Origin: Sphingomonas sp. LC-1 | GTDB lineage: Bacteria > Pseudomonadota > Alphaproteobacteria > Sphingomonadales > Sphingomonadaceae | Direction of reading: 5' to 3' | Length of the DNA stretch: 64,000 nucleotides | NCBI RefSeq assembly: GCF_025371035.1 | Contig: NZ_JANZXB010000004.1 | Span: 1-64,000 of the forward strand | Shown here: piece after piece, positions 44,596 to 52,955 of the stretch | Position numbering within the stretch: the stretch's first letter is position 1 | Layout: every line of letters begins with the position of its first letter | Notes under the pieces: model-generated | The model's input: only the letters and a program-made list of their open reading frames with translations | The model's database searches: none | What the model was told of the DNA's origin: nothing | Program-made: the position numbers and the translations under genes

Positions 44596-45104
44596 GCGAA
44601 CAAATGACGCGACATCATTTCCCATGGGCCGCCCCGATACCACCATGCACCCAGCCCGATCAGTTCGACCGCGCGGGGCCGGAAATCGCGCTCCATCTGC
44701 TGGAGCAGCAGCTTGGCCGTAGCGGGCGTGACCTTGTTCTGGATGGTGACATGCGCGCGCCAGCCGCCTGCGTCCTGCGGCGTCAACAGCCCTGCAAAAG
44801 CCTCGACCAACTCACGACGTATCGCGACCAGCCCCGGCGATTCGATACGGATCGCCACCCCCCGGCCCAGCGACATCAGGCCGCCCGCCCGCGCCTCAGG
44901 CGCGCGCAACCCGCGTGTCAGCCCGTTCAACCGATGCTTCAATTCCTGTTCGATTGAGGGGGGCAGATGGTGGAACAGGGTGCAATGCGCGTCGAGGACG
45001 TTGCGTTCGGGCGGGAAATGCTGGCGGCGCAGCCCGTCGAACCAGCCCTGATCGGCACGCCCGAACAGGGCGGTAACGATGATCGGGGCGGGCGGGCTAC
45101 TCAA
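44592..45104 (-). CDS. thpR: 2'-5' RNA ligase-like 2H phosphoesterase
   Basis: Product of 170 aa. Two HxT motifs, [11 protein letters not shown] near 39 and RAHVTIQNK near 118, form the paired catalytic histidines of the 2H phosphoesterase fold. Bacterial ThpR-type members open 2',3'-cyclic phosphates and can join tRNA halves in vitro. The conserved sequence begins just before [15 protein letters not shown]; the TTG at 45104 fits, overlapping the kup stop as TTGA with GGTGGAG upstream. Longer starts in kup are rejected. Confidence 0.85.
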   Translation of the reverse strand: MSSPPAPIIVTALFGRADQGWFDGLRRQHFPPERNVLDAHCTLFHHLPPSIEQELKHRLNGLTRGLRAPEARAGGLMSLGRGVAIRIESPGLVAIRRELVEAFAGLLTPQDAGGWRAHVTIQNKVTPATAKLLLQQMERDFRPRAVELIGLGAWWYRGGPWEMMSRHLFA

Positions 45105-47035
45105 ATCTCCACCTGACTGCCCAGTTCGACCACGCGGTTGGTCGGCAGGCGGAAGAACTCCATCGCACTCTCGGCGTTGCGCAGCATCCAGGAGAAAAGC
45201 TTTTCGCGCCACACCGACATGCCCGGCCGCTCAGCGGCGAGCAGCGTCTGGCGCGACAGGAAGAAGCTGGTGTCCATCATCTTGAAACTGCCCCCCGCCA
45301 TCGCGACCCGCTTCAGCGCGGCGGGCACGTCCGCCTCTTCCATGAAGCCGAACCGCAGGACGAGGCGGTGGAAGCCATGCCCCAGATCGTCCAGCTTGGC
45401 GCGGTCGTCCTCGGGCCAATAGGGCTGGCTGATGATCTTGACGGTCAGCAGGATGATCCGCTCGTGCAGCACCTTGTTGTGCTTGAGGTTATGGAGCAGC
45501 GCGTGGGGAACCCCCTCCGGCGAAGAGGTCATGAAGATCGCCGTGCCCGGCACCCGGCTCGCAGCGCCCGCCGCCGAGTCGATGAAGATGTGGATCGGCA
45601 TCGTCCCCTCGCGCAGACGCTGGATCATCAGCTTTCGCCCGGTCGACCAGGTGGTGAGGAAGGTGAAGATGATGAAGCCGACCAGCAGCGGGAACCATCC
45701 CCCGGAGGGCACCTTGGTCAGATTGGCCAGGAAATAGGCACCATCGACCAGGAAGAACAGGCCGAGTAGCGGTACGGCCGCGAAGAGCGGCCATTTCCAC
45801 AGGCGCGTCAGCGCGACACCCAGCAGGCAGGTGTCGATCAGCATCGCCCCCGTCACCGCGATGCCGTAGGCCGAGGTCAGGTTGGACGACGAGCGGAAGA
45901 ACAGCACCAGCAGGATCACCATCACCATCAGCATCCAGTTGATGAGTGGGATGTAGATCTGACCGGCGGTGGCGGCGGAGGTATGCTCGATCCGAAGCCG
46001 GGGCATGAACCCCAGCTGGATCGCCTGTTGCGTGACGGAGAAGGCGCCGGTGATGACCGCCTGGCTGGCGATGACCGCCGCGGCCGTGGCGAGGAGGACG
46101 AGGGGCAACTGCAACCCTTCGGGGGCCAGCATATAGAAGGGGCTTTCCAGCGCCGCAGCGCCTTCGCGAAACAGCAGCGCGCCCTGCCCCATATAGTTGA
46201 GCATCAACGCGGGCAGGACGAAGACCAGCCAGGACAGCCCGATCGGCCGCCGCCCGAAATGCCCCATATCGGCGTAGAGCGCCTCGGCCCCGGTCACCGC
46301 GAGCACCACCGATCCCAGTGCCAGGAATCCGCGCAACGGATCGATGAAGAAGAACTGGATCGCGTAGTGCGGCGACAGGGCCCAGAGCACGCCCGGCGTC
46401 TGGATGAAGCTCATCACGCCCAGCACCGCGATCGAAGCGAAATAAACCAGCATGACCGGCCCGAAGAACAGGCCCACCCGTTCGGTCCCCGAGCGCTGGA
46501 TCTTGAACAGCACGATCAGGATGGTGATCGCGATCGGCAGGACGAAGCCGCCAAAGGCCGGGGCCGCGACCGCCAGTCCCTCGACCGCGCCCAGCACGGT
46601 GACGGCGGGCGTGATCATGCTGTCGCCGTAGAAAAGCGCCGTGGCGAAGACGCCTAGCAGCACGATCCCGCGCGACCAGCGCCGCGTCTTGGTCTGCCCC
46701 GACACCAAGGCGAGCAGCGCCAGGCTGCCCCCCTCGCCCTTATTGTCGGCGCGCATGATGATCGCGACATATTTGACCGACACCACGATCATCATCGACC
46801 AGAAGATCAGGCTGATGACGCCCAGGATATGCGCGGCGTCGAGCGGCAGCGGGTGGTGCGGATTGGCGAAGGTCTCGCGAAAGGCATAGAGCGGGCTGGT
46901 GCCGATGTCGCCGAACACGACGCCGATGGCCCCCAGCGCGAGCCGCGCCATGCCCTGCGGATGATGCGTTTGATGCTCGTCCGGCGCGACCATGGGGTTC
47001 GCGGTCGTGGCGGTGCCGGTCGGGGCGACGCTCAT
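45101..47035 (-). CDS. kup: Low-affinity potassium transporter Kup
   Basis: KUP/HAK-type K+/H+ symporter of 644 aa. About twelve membrane helices occupy residues 35-450, starting with the family hallmark [24 protein letters not shown] cytoplasmic C-terminal domain ends [35 protein letters not shown] is another conserved helix. The ATG at 47035 is used; the frame opens 76 codons further upstream without conservation. It is followed by thpR in overlap. The 286-bp divergent gap to ilvA must hold both promoters. Confidence 0.96.
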   Translation of the reverse strand: MSVAPTGTATTANPMVAPDEHQTHHPQGMARLALGAIGVVFGDIGTSPLYAFRETFANPHHPLPLDAAHILGVISLIFWSMMIVVSVKYVAIIMRADNKGEGGSLALLALVSGQTKTRRWSRGIVLLGVFATALFYGDSMITPAVTVLGAVEGLAVAAPAFGGFVLPIAITILIVLFKIQRSGTERVGLFFGPVMLVYFASIAVLGVMSFIQTPGVLWALSPHYAIQFFFIDPLRGFLALGSVVLAVTGAEALYADMGHFGRRPIGLSWLVFVLPALMLNYMGQGALLFREGAAALESPFYMLAPEGLQLPLVLLATAAAVIASQAVITGAFSVTQQAIQLGFMPRLRIEHTSAATAGQIYIPLINWMLMVMVILLVLFFRSSSNLTSAYGIAVTGAMLIDTCLLGVALTRLWKWPLFAAVPLLGLFFLVDGAYFLANLTKVPSGGWFPLLVGFIIFTFLTTWSTGRKLMIQRLREGTMPIHIFIDSAAGAASRVPGTAIFMTSSPEGVPHALLHNLKHNKVLHERIILLTVKIISQPYWPEDDRAKLDDLGHGFHRLVLRFGFMEEADVPAALKRVAMAGGSFKMMDTSFFLSRQTLLAAERPGMSVWREKLFSWMLRNAESAMEFFRLPTNRVVELGSQVEI

Positions 47036-47321
47036 CGTGCGATCGTACCGACGATGGAGAGGATCATCGGCAACATCGGTGGCAACCCTTCGATCATCGC
47101 GCGCCCCTAGCATGCCCCCAAAAGGGCAGCAACGCGGACCCCCGGCGCTTGTTGCATCGACGCATGATTTCGACCTGACAGCGATGCGGCAATGCAACAG
47201 TGAATCGGAGGAACGCGGCGATGGGGCAGGAAAGGCTCGGACCATGGGATCGGTCGGCGCCACGTCACATTCCCCATCCGAAACGGTTCACCTCCCGCCC
47301 CCGATCGGCTAGGGCAGGACC

Positions 47322-48578
47322 ATGGTTAGTCGTCCCGCCGTTCAGGCCGCTTCGGAAATCCCGCCCCCCATCGTCACCATCGACGATGTACGCATCGCCC
47401 ATGCGCGGATTTCGGACCGTATCATTCGGACGCCGACCCTGATCAGCCGGACCCTGTCGCAACTGACGGGCGCGACCGTCTATCTCAAGTTCGAAAACCT
47501 TCAGTTCACCGCCGCCTATAAGGAACGCGGCGCGCTCAACACGCTGCTGCAACTGTCCGACGAAGCGCGGGCCAAGGGCGTGATCGCCGCCTCGGCGGGC
47601 AATCATGCGCAGGGCCTTGCCTATCATGCCAACCGGCTGGGCATCCCCGCCACCATCGTGATGCCGCGCACCACGCCCATCGTGAAGGTCGTCCAGACCG
47701 AGGGGCATGGCGCGACCGTGGTGCTGGAGGGCGATACGTTCGATGCCGCCTATGCCCATGCGCGCGAACTGGAGACACAGCGCGGCTTCACCTTCATCCA
47801 TCCGTTCGACGATGCGCGCGTGATCGCGGGTCAGGGCACCGTCGCGCTAGAAATGCTGGAGGATGCGCCCGACATCGACACGCTGATCGTGCCGATCGGC
47901 GGCGGCGGGCTGATCTCGGGCATGGCGACCGTCGCGTCCGCCATGCCCCGCCCGGTCGAGGTGGTCGGCGTGCAGGCCGAGCTCTTCCCCTCGATGTACA
48001 ACAAGCTGAACGGCACCGACCTGCCCTGCGCCGGCGACACGCTGGCCGAGGGCATCGCGGTCAAGGTGCCTGGGGGGCTGACGTCGCAACTCGTCGCGCA
48101 GCTGGTTCGCGAGATCGTGCTGGTCGACGAACGCCATCTGGAAGAAGCCGTCAGCGCGCTGTTGCAGATCGAAAAGACCGTGGTCGAGGGTGCGGGCGCG
48201 GCGGGTCTGGCCGCGCTCATGTCCCACCCGGAGCGGTTCCGCGGCAAGACGGTCGGCATCGTTTTGTGCGGCGGCAATATCGACACGCGGCTGCTCGCCA
48301 ATGTGTTGCTGCGCGATCTGGCCCGCTCGGGTCGCCTCGCCCGGCTGCGCATCCGGTTGCAGGACCAGCCGGGCGCGCTGTTCAACGTCGCGCGGATCTT
48401 CGACCGCGAGCGGGTGAACATCATCGAGGTCTATCACCAACGCGTCTTCACCACCCTGCCCGCCAAGGGGCTGATCACCGACATCGAGTGCGAGACGCGC
48501 GACGCGCTGCACCTGCACCGGCTGATCGAGGCACTGCGCGCCGGGGGCTATGAAACGACTCAGGTCGAACTGGCCTGA
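47322..48578 (+). CDS. ilvA: Threonine ammonia-lyase
   Basis: PLP enzyme that deaminates threonine to 2-oxobutyrate for isoleucine synthesis, 418 aa. The PLP lysine lies in FENLQFTAAYKERGALN near 65, with ASAGNHAQGLAYHA and the phosphate loop VPIGGGGLISGMA. A single ACT-type regulatory domain forms the end (LRIRLQDQPGALFNVARIF..VNIIEVYHQRVF, about 340-418), as in the one-regulatory-domain class of IlvA. The ATG at 47322 has GGGCAGGACC upstream. Confidence 0.95.
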   Translation: MVSRPAVQAASEIPPPIVTIDDVRIAHARISDRIIRTPTLISRTLSQLTGATVYLKFENLQFTAAYKERGALNTLLQLSDEARAKGVIAASAGNHAQGLAYHANRLGIPATIVMPRTTPIVKVVQTEGHGATVVLEGDTFDAAYAHARELETQRGFTFIHPFDDARVIAGQGTVALEMLEDAPDIDTLIVPIGGGGLISGMATVASAMPRPVEVVGVQAELFPSMYNKLNGTDLPCAGDTLAEGIAVKVPGGLTSQLVAQLVREIVLVDERHLEEAVSALLQIEKTVVEGAGAAGLAALMSHPERFRGKTVGIVLCGGNIDTRLLANVLLRDLARSGRLARLRIRLQDQPGALFNVARIFDRERVNIIEVYHQRVFTTLPAKGLITDIECETRDALHLHRLIEALRAGGYETTQVELA

Positions 48579-48602
48579 GCCATTTAGTTTTTCGCCGAAT
48601 CG

Positions 48603-48643
48603 TCCCGTTTCCGAACGATGCTTCCCCATCGCTTCGGACGGGA
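48603..48643. other. Imperfect inverted repeat after ilvA
   Basis: TCCCGTTTCCGAACGAT (48603-48619) pairs imperfectly with ATCGCTTCGGACGGGA (48628-48643). It lies in the 115-bp gap between ilvA and bpt and is followed by AGATCGTTAATAAGG, not a T run. It may be an attenuating or processing structure between the two genes. Confidence 0.35.
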
Positions 48644-48693
48644 AGATCGTTAATAAGGAGGGATCGTCCTCCCCTTGAAGGAACTGCCCGGCG

Positions 48694-49476
48694 GTGACCG
48701 CGCCCTTTCGTTTTCCGCGCTTCTTCGTCACCAGCCCGTCTCCCTGCCCCTATCTGCCGGGGCGTGACGAGCGGAAGGTGTTCACCGAACTGAACGGCGA
48801 ACATGCGGGCGAGTTGAACGAGGCGCTGAGCCGAATCGGATTCCGCCGGAGCCAGGGGGTCGCCTATCGCCCCTCCTGCGCGGGCTGCACCGCCTGCATC
48901 TCGGTGCGGGTCGTCGCCGATGGCTTCCGTCCCAATGCGAGCCAGCGCAAGCTGCTGCGCCGTCATGCCGATCTGGAGGTCACCGCCTGCCAGCCCTGGG
49001 CGACCGCCGAGCAGTTCCAGCTGCTGCGCCGCTATCTGGGCGAGCGGCATCCGGGTGGCGGGATGACCGCGATGGACGAAAGTGACTATGCCGACATGGT
49101 CGAACTTTCCCCGGTCCAGTCCGTACTGGTCGAGTATCGCGAGCCGACGGGACCCGAGGGGCAGCGTGGCCGGCTGGTCGGTGCGTGCCTGACCGATCGG
49201 CAGGGCGATGGCCTGTCGATGATCTACAGTTTCTTCGAGACCCAGGATGAGAACCGCCCCGGCATGGGCAACTTCATCATCATGGACCATATCCTCCGCG
49301 CACGCGCGGGCGGCCTGCCTTATGTCTATCTGGGCTATTGGGTGAAGGGTTCGCCGCGCATGGCGTACAAGACCCGGTATCAACCGCTCGAAGCGCTGGG
49401 CCCGCGCGGTTGGGCGATGTTCAACGGCGAACAGCCTGCGCCCGCCGCACCGCCGCCCGTCGAGGCATTGGGTTAG
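48694..49476 (+). CDS. bpt: Leucyltransferase Bpt (Asp/Glu N-degron), arginyltransferase family
   Basis: ATE1-like aminoacyl-tRNA--protein transferase that adds Leu to N-terminal Asp/Glu, 260 aa from the GTG at 48694. The N-terminal Cys-rich segment [27 protein letters not shown] and the transferase core [50 protein letters not shown] are visible. GNAT-like fold residues are conserved. The last 25 residues are Pro/Ala-rich. With aat it gives the cell both bacterial leucyl/phenylalanyl N-degron transferases. Confidence 0.93.
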   Translation: MTAPFRFPRFFVTSPSPCPYLPGRDERKVFTELNGEHAGELNEALSRIGFRRSQGVAYRPSCAGCTACISVRVVADGFRPNASQRKLLRRHADLEVTACQPWATAEQFQLLRRYLGERHPGGGMTAMDESDYADMVELSPVQSVLVEYREPTGPEGQRGRLVGACLTDRQGDGLSMIYSFFETQDENRPGMGNFIIMDHILRARAGGLPYVYLGYWVKGSPRMAYKTRYQPLEALGPRGWAMFNGEQPAPAAPPPVEALG

Positions 49477-49602
49477 GGCTGGACGGGATTTCTCCTCGCT
49501 CGGAGGCGCGTCTGCATCAGCGCGAATCTAGGCCGATCGTCAATCACAAGACCGTCGCCCCGGGCCAAGGCGATAGGCAATCGGCGGACGGATTGATGCC
49601 GC

Positions 49603-49636
49603 CAAGCGGGGCACCCGGAACGGGATGCCCCGCTTG
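49603..49636. terminator. Bidirectional hairpin between convergent bpt and transglutaminase genes
   Basis: CAAGCGGGGCA (49603-49613) and TGCCCCGCTTG (49626-49636) are perfect 11-bp arms, and the loop can add three more C-G pairs. It lies 7 bases beyond the transglutaminase stop and 127 bases beyond the bpt stop. There is no T run on either side, so termination efficiency is uncertain. Confidence 0.55.
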
Positions 49637-49643
49637 CACCAGC

Positions 49644-50426
49644 CTATTGCGTCTCGCCGGTCGCGGTTACGGCAGCCCAGGGTCCGCCCGCCACCGCCGC
49701 CGCGCCGGTGGCGTCGAGCGCCACGGCGACGCGGACATGGCGGTCCTGTGGGCTAAGTCCCGTGCACGGATCGAAGCCGATCCAGCCCAGATCGGGGACA
49801 TGCGCCTCCGCCCAGCAATGGGGTTTGCCCTGCTCCGCCCCATTCAGGGCGGCATAGCCCGAGACATAGCGTGCCGGGATGTTCAGCGAACGCGCCGCCA
49901 CGCAGAAGATATGCGCCAGATCGCACGGCGTCGCGCGTTCTTGTGCAAAAGCGTGCGCCAGGTCGGGGCCCGCCGGTTTCGCCTCGAAATCCACGGCGAA
50001 ACGGTGCCGCAGCGCATGGTTCAGGGCATGGAGCGCGGCAAGCGGCCCCTCCGCCCCTCGCGTCGCTTCCGCCGCGAAACCCGCAATCGCCGGATCGGCG
50101 GGCGTAGCCTGGGTCGCGCGGAGGAAAAGCGGCGGCGGCAATGTCTCGGCCGCGCCGTGGATCAGGCCATGCGCATCGCTGGTCAGTACCTCGCCCGCGG
50201 CGGTGATCGTCACGACCTCGGGCGCGTCCTCGATATACAGCATGGTGACGGCATTGCCGAACCCGTCATGGCTTCGCCGCAACCGCGCGTCGCAATCGAC
50301 GTCGATCCGCCAATGCGCGACCGTCTGGTCGTCGTGATTTTCGGGGGTGAGGCGCAACATCTGCACCATCGTCCCCAGCGGCGAGCGGGGACGGCACAGG
50401 AGCTGATGCTCGACGGCGATGCGCAT
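49644..50426 (-). CDS. Transglutaminase-like cysteine protease family protein
   Basis: Product of 260 aa. An N-terminal beta-rich transglutaminase-associated domain (MRIAVEHQLLCRPRSPLGTM.. to about 100) precedes the papain-like core. The catalytic Cys is in ERATPCDLAHIFCVAARSL near 165, His in GKPHCWAEAHVPDLGW near 205 and Asp in GFDPCTG. Conserved RYVSGY is present. Its ATG shares one base with the upstream stop (TGATG). It is the last gene of a three-gene ATP-grasp/alpha-E/transglutaminase operon and might form, cut or transfer amide bonds. The substrate is unknown. Confidence 0.92.
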   Translation of the reverse strand: MRIAVEHQLLCRPRSPLGTMVQMLRLTPENHDDQTVAHWRIDVDCDARLRRSHDGFGNAVTMLYIEDAPEVVTITAAGEVLTSDAHGLIHGAAETLPPPLFLRATQATPADPAIAGFAAEATRGAEGPLAALHALNHALRHRFAVDFEAKPAGPDLAHAFAQERATPCDLAHIFCVAARSLNIPARYVSGYAALNGAEQGKPHCWAEAHVPDLGWIGFDPCTGLSPQDRHVRVAVALDATGAAAVAGGPWAAVTATGETQ

Positions 50427-51361
50427 CAGACGAACTTGAACTGACGGCCGATGGCGGCGTGCAGTTGCGCATTCTCCTGAATAAAGGCTTCCAGATATTG
50501 ATGGAGCCCCCCGGCGATCACGTCCCCCGATCGCGTCTTGGTCATTCGGTTTGCACGTACCCTGGCCATACGATCCGCTTCCCCATGCTGCCCCGTTCGC
50601 CGGGCAAGTTGCCCCAGCACGTCCACCGTTTCCTCGACCGATGCCGCCAGACTGCGCGGCAATTCGGTGCGCGCGATCAGCAGGTCGATCACATTGGCGG
50701 GCTTCAGCCCGTCGGAATAGAGCCAGCGATAGGCGGTGACGGCGGACACGGTCTGGAGGATCGTCGTCCACTGGTCGCGATCGACGACGCCGCCGATCCG
50801 CTCGCCTGCCGGCAGCAGGATATGGTATTTCACGTCGAGCAGCCGCGCGGTGTTGTCCGCCCGCTCGACCGCCTGACCAAGCCTGATGAACCAGGTCGTC
50901 TGGTTGCGCAGCATCCGGTGGACCGCGCCTTCGAAACCGCGCGTCTCGTTCTTCACCGCCTCGACCAGGCTGAGCACGGCGGTCGGGTCCTCGGCCGCCG
51001 GTCGTGCCTCGAAATGCAGCCAGGCGCGATTGATCGCGCTCCACGCCTCGCGGGTCAGCGCGGTGCGGACCGCCCGCGCATTCGTCCGCGCCATGTCGAC
51101 GCAGCGGACGATCGAGCCGGGATGGCAGCTTTCGACCGTCAGGAACCGGGCGACCTCCCGCCGCCGCATCTCGCGCCCGCCCTCGGCGAAGGCGCTCGCG
51201 GTATCGGTGACCGCGAGCGCCGATCCCCAGGCCGCCAGCCCCGCCGAACGCGGCGACAGAACGTCGAGGCGAACGGTCGCCTCGACCAGCCGGGCGATAA
51301 AGTCCGCCCGTTCGAAATAACGCCCCAGCCAGTAGAGCGAGGATGCAGTCCGCGAAAGCAT
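50426..51361 (-). CDS. Alpha-E domain protein
   Basis: All-helical protein of 311 aa. It starts MLSRTASSLYWLGRYFERAD, the alpha-E signature, and repeats the pattern later as RLGQAVERADNTARLLDVKYH near 175. No enzymatic motif is seen. Alpha-E proteins are nearly always encoded beside circularly permuted ATP-grasp and transglutaminase proteins and are thought to bind the substrate or scaffold the complex; this is not proven. Its ATG and stop both form one-base TGATG overlaps with neighbours. Confidence 0.92.
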   Translation of the reverse strand: MLSRTASSLYWLGRYFERADFIARLVEATVRLDVLSPRSAGLAAWGSALAVTDTASAFAEGGREMRRREVARFLTVESCHPGSIVRCVDMARTNARAVRTALTREAWSAINRAWLHFEARPAAEDPTAVLSLVEAVKNETRGFEGAVHRMLRNQTTWFIRLGQAVERADNTARLLDVKYHILLPAGERIGGVVDRDQWTTILQTVSAVTAYRWLYSDGLKPANVIDLLIARTELPRSLAASVEETVDVLGQLARRTGQHGEADRMARVRANRMTKTRSGDVIAGGLHQYLEAFIQENAQLHAAIGRQFKFV

Positions 51362-52854
51362 CAGCGCACCCCCTGGCTTTGGATTTGCGACTGCTGGCCC
51401 TGCACCTGTATCCATTTGTCGGGTTCGGGCGCCAACAGGACGAAGCTGTCCTTGGTGCCGCCGCCCTGGCTGGAGTTGACGACCAGCGACCCCTCGCGAA
51501 GCGCGACGCGGGTCAGGCCGCCCGGTGTCACCTCCACGCCGTTGCGCCCGGTCAGGACGAAGGGGCGGAAATCGACATGGCGCGGTGCGACGCCGCTTTC
51601 GACCAAGGTCGGTACGGTGGACAGCGCCAGAGTGGGCTGCGCGATATAGCGGTGCGGCTCCGCGATCAGCGCGGCGCGGAAATGCTCGATCTGCACCTTG
51701 GTCGCGGTCGGACCAACCAGCATCCCATAGCCGCCCGATCCATCGACCAGCTTGACCACCAGCTCGCTCAAATGGTCGAGGACATAGGCCAGTGCCTCGG
51801 GCTCGCGACACCGCCAGGTCTCGACATTCTTCAGCTTGGGCTCGCCGCCGGAATAATAGCGGACGATGTCGGGCATATAGCTGTAGATCGCCTTGTCGTC
51901 GGCGATGCCGTTGCCGGGCGCATTAAGGATGGCGACATTGCCCGCCGCATAAGCCGCGATCAGCCCCGGCACGCCCAGCATCGAATCAGGACGGAAGACC
52001 AGCGGGTCGAGGAAATCGTCATCGACCCGGCGATAGATGACATCGACCTTCACCCGCCCCGCGATGGTGCGCATCCAGACGATGTCATCATCGACGATCA
52101 GATCGGCCGCCTCGACCAGTTCGATCCCCATCGAATCGGCCAGGAAGCTGTGTTCGTAATAGGCCGAGTTATAATGGCCGGGCGTCAGTACGACACAGGT
52201 CGGCTCGGCGACACCGTGCGGCGCGACCGACTTCATCGTGGCGAGCAGCCGGTCGGGATAGCTGTCCACCGCCGCCACCCGGAACTGCCGGAACAGTTCG
52301 GGGCAAAGACGCAGCATCGCCTCACGGTTCTCCAGCATATAGCTGACGCCCGAGGGGGTGCGCGCATTATCCTCCAGCACGAAGAAATCGTCCGGTCCGG
52401 TTCGCACCAGATCGATGCCGCAAATATGCGCCCAGACCCCGTGCGGCGGTCGCATGCCCGCGATTTCGGGGCGGAATTGCGGATTGCCGAAGATCAGATC
52501 GGGCGGAAGCACCCCGTCGCGCAGGATCTTCCGCTCGCCATAAATATCGTCGAGGAACGCGTTGATCGCCTCGACCCGCTGGACCAGCCCCTCGGACAGC
52601 CGCGCCCATTCGTCGGGCAGGAACACGCGCGGGACGATGTCGAACGGAATGATCCGCTCGGCCGCGTCGCTTTCGCCATAGACGGCGAAGGTGATGCCCA
52701 GTTGCCGGAAAGTCGCCTCGGCCGCCTGTTGCCGGCGGCGAAGTTCACTATCGGGGGTGTGATCGAGCCAGCGCTGAAGTGCATTGAGTTCCGGGCGCGG
52801 CGCGACAGCACCGGAAGCCCCCATGATTTCGTCGAACGCGGCGATTGTCCCCAT
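51361..52854 (-). CDS. Circularly permuted type 2 ATP-grasp protein
   Basis: Predicted ATP-dependent ligase of 497 aa. The permuted ATP-grasp core shows PFDIVPRVFLPDEWARLSEGLVQR, FFVLEDNARTPSGVSYMLENR (metal-binding Glu/Asn), LTPGHYNSAYYEHSFLAD, DGSGGYGMLVGP (ATP loop) and RHVDFRPFVLTG. It heads the operon with alpha-E and transglutaminase genes. Comparative studies predict that such modules form amide or peptide-like bonds on an unknown small molecule or protein. No proteasome-like (Anbu) gene, a frequent partner, is adjacent. Confidence 0.93.
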   Translation of the reverse strand: MGTIAAFDEIMGASGAVAPRPELNALQRWLDHTPDSELRRRQQAAEATFRQLGITFAVYGESDAAERIIPFDIVPRVFLPDEWARLSEGLVQRVEAINAFLDDIYGERKILRDGVLPPDLIFGNPQFRPEIAGMRPPHGVWAHICGIDLVRTGPDDFFVLEDNARTPSGVSYMLENREAMLRLCPELFRQFRVAAVDSYPDRLLATMKSVAPHGVAEPTCVVLTPGHYNSAYYEHSFLADSMGIELVEAADLIVDDDIVWMRTIAGRVKVDVIYRRVDDDFLDPLVFRPDSMLGVPGLIAAYAAGNVAILNAPGNGIADDKAIYSYMPDIVRYYSGGEPKLKNVETWRCREPEALAYVLDHLSELVVKLVDGSGGYGMLVGPTATKVQIEHFRAALIAEPHRYIAQPTLALSTVPTLVESGVAPRHVDFRPFVLTGRNGVEVTPGGLTRVALREGSLVVNSSQGGGTKDSFVLLAPEPDKWIQVQGQQSQIQSQGVR

Positions 52855-52955
52855 CCGGTCGTTACGCTCCCCCTAGTGATCGGGTTCCATGCTGCACCGC
52901 AGGAGGGGGGTGCGCAAGGGGAGATTTCCCGCTCCGCCCCGGCACGGTGGAGGAC

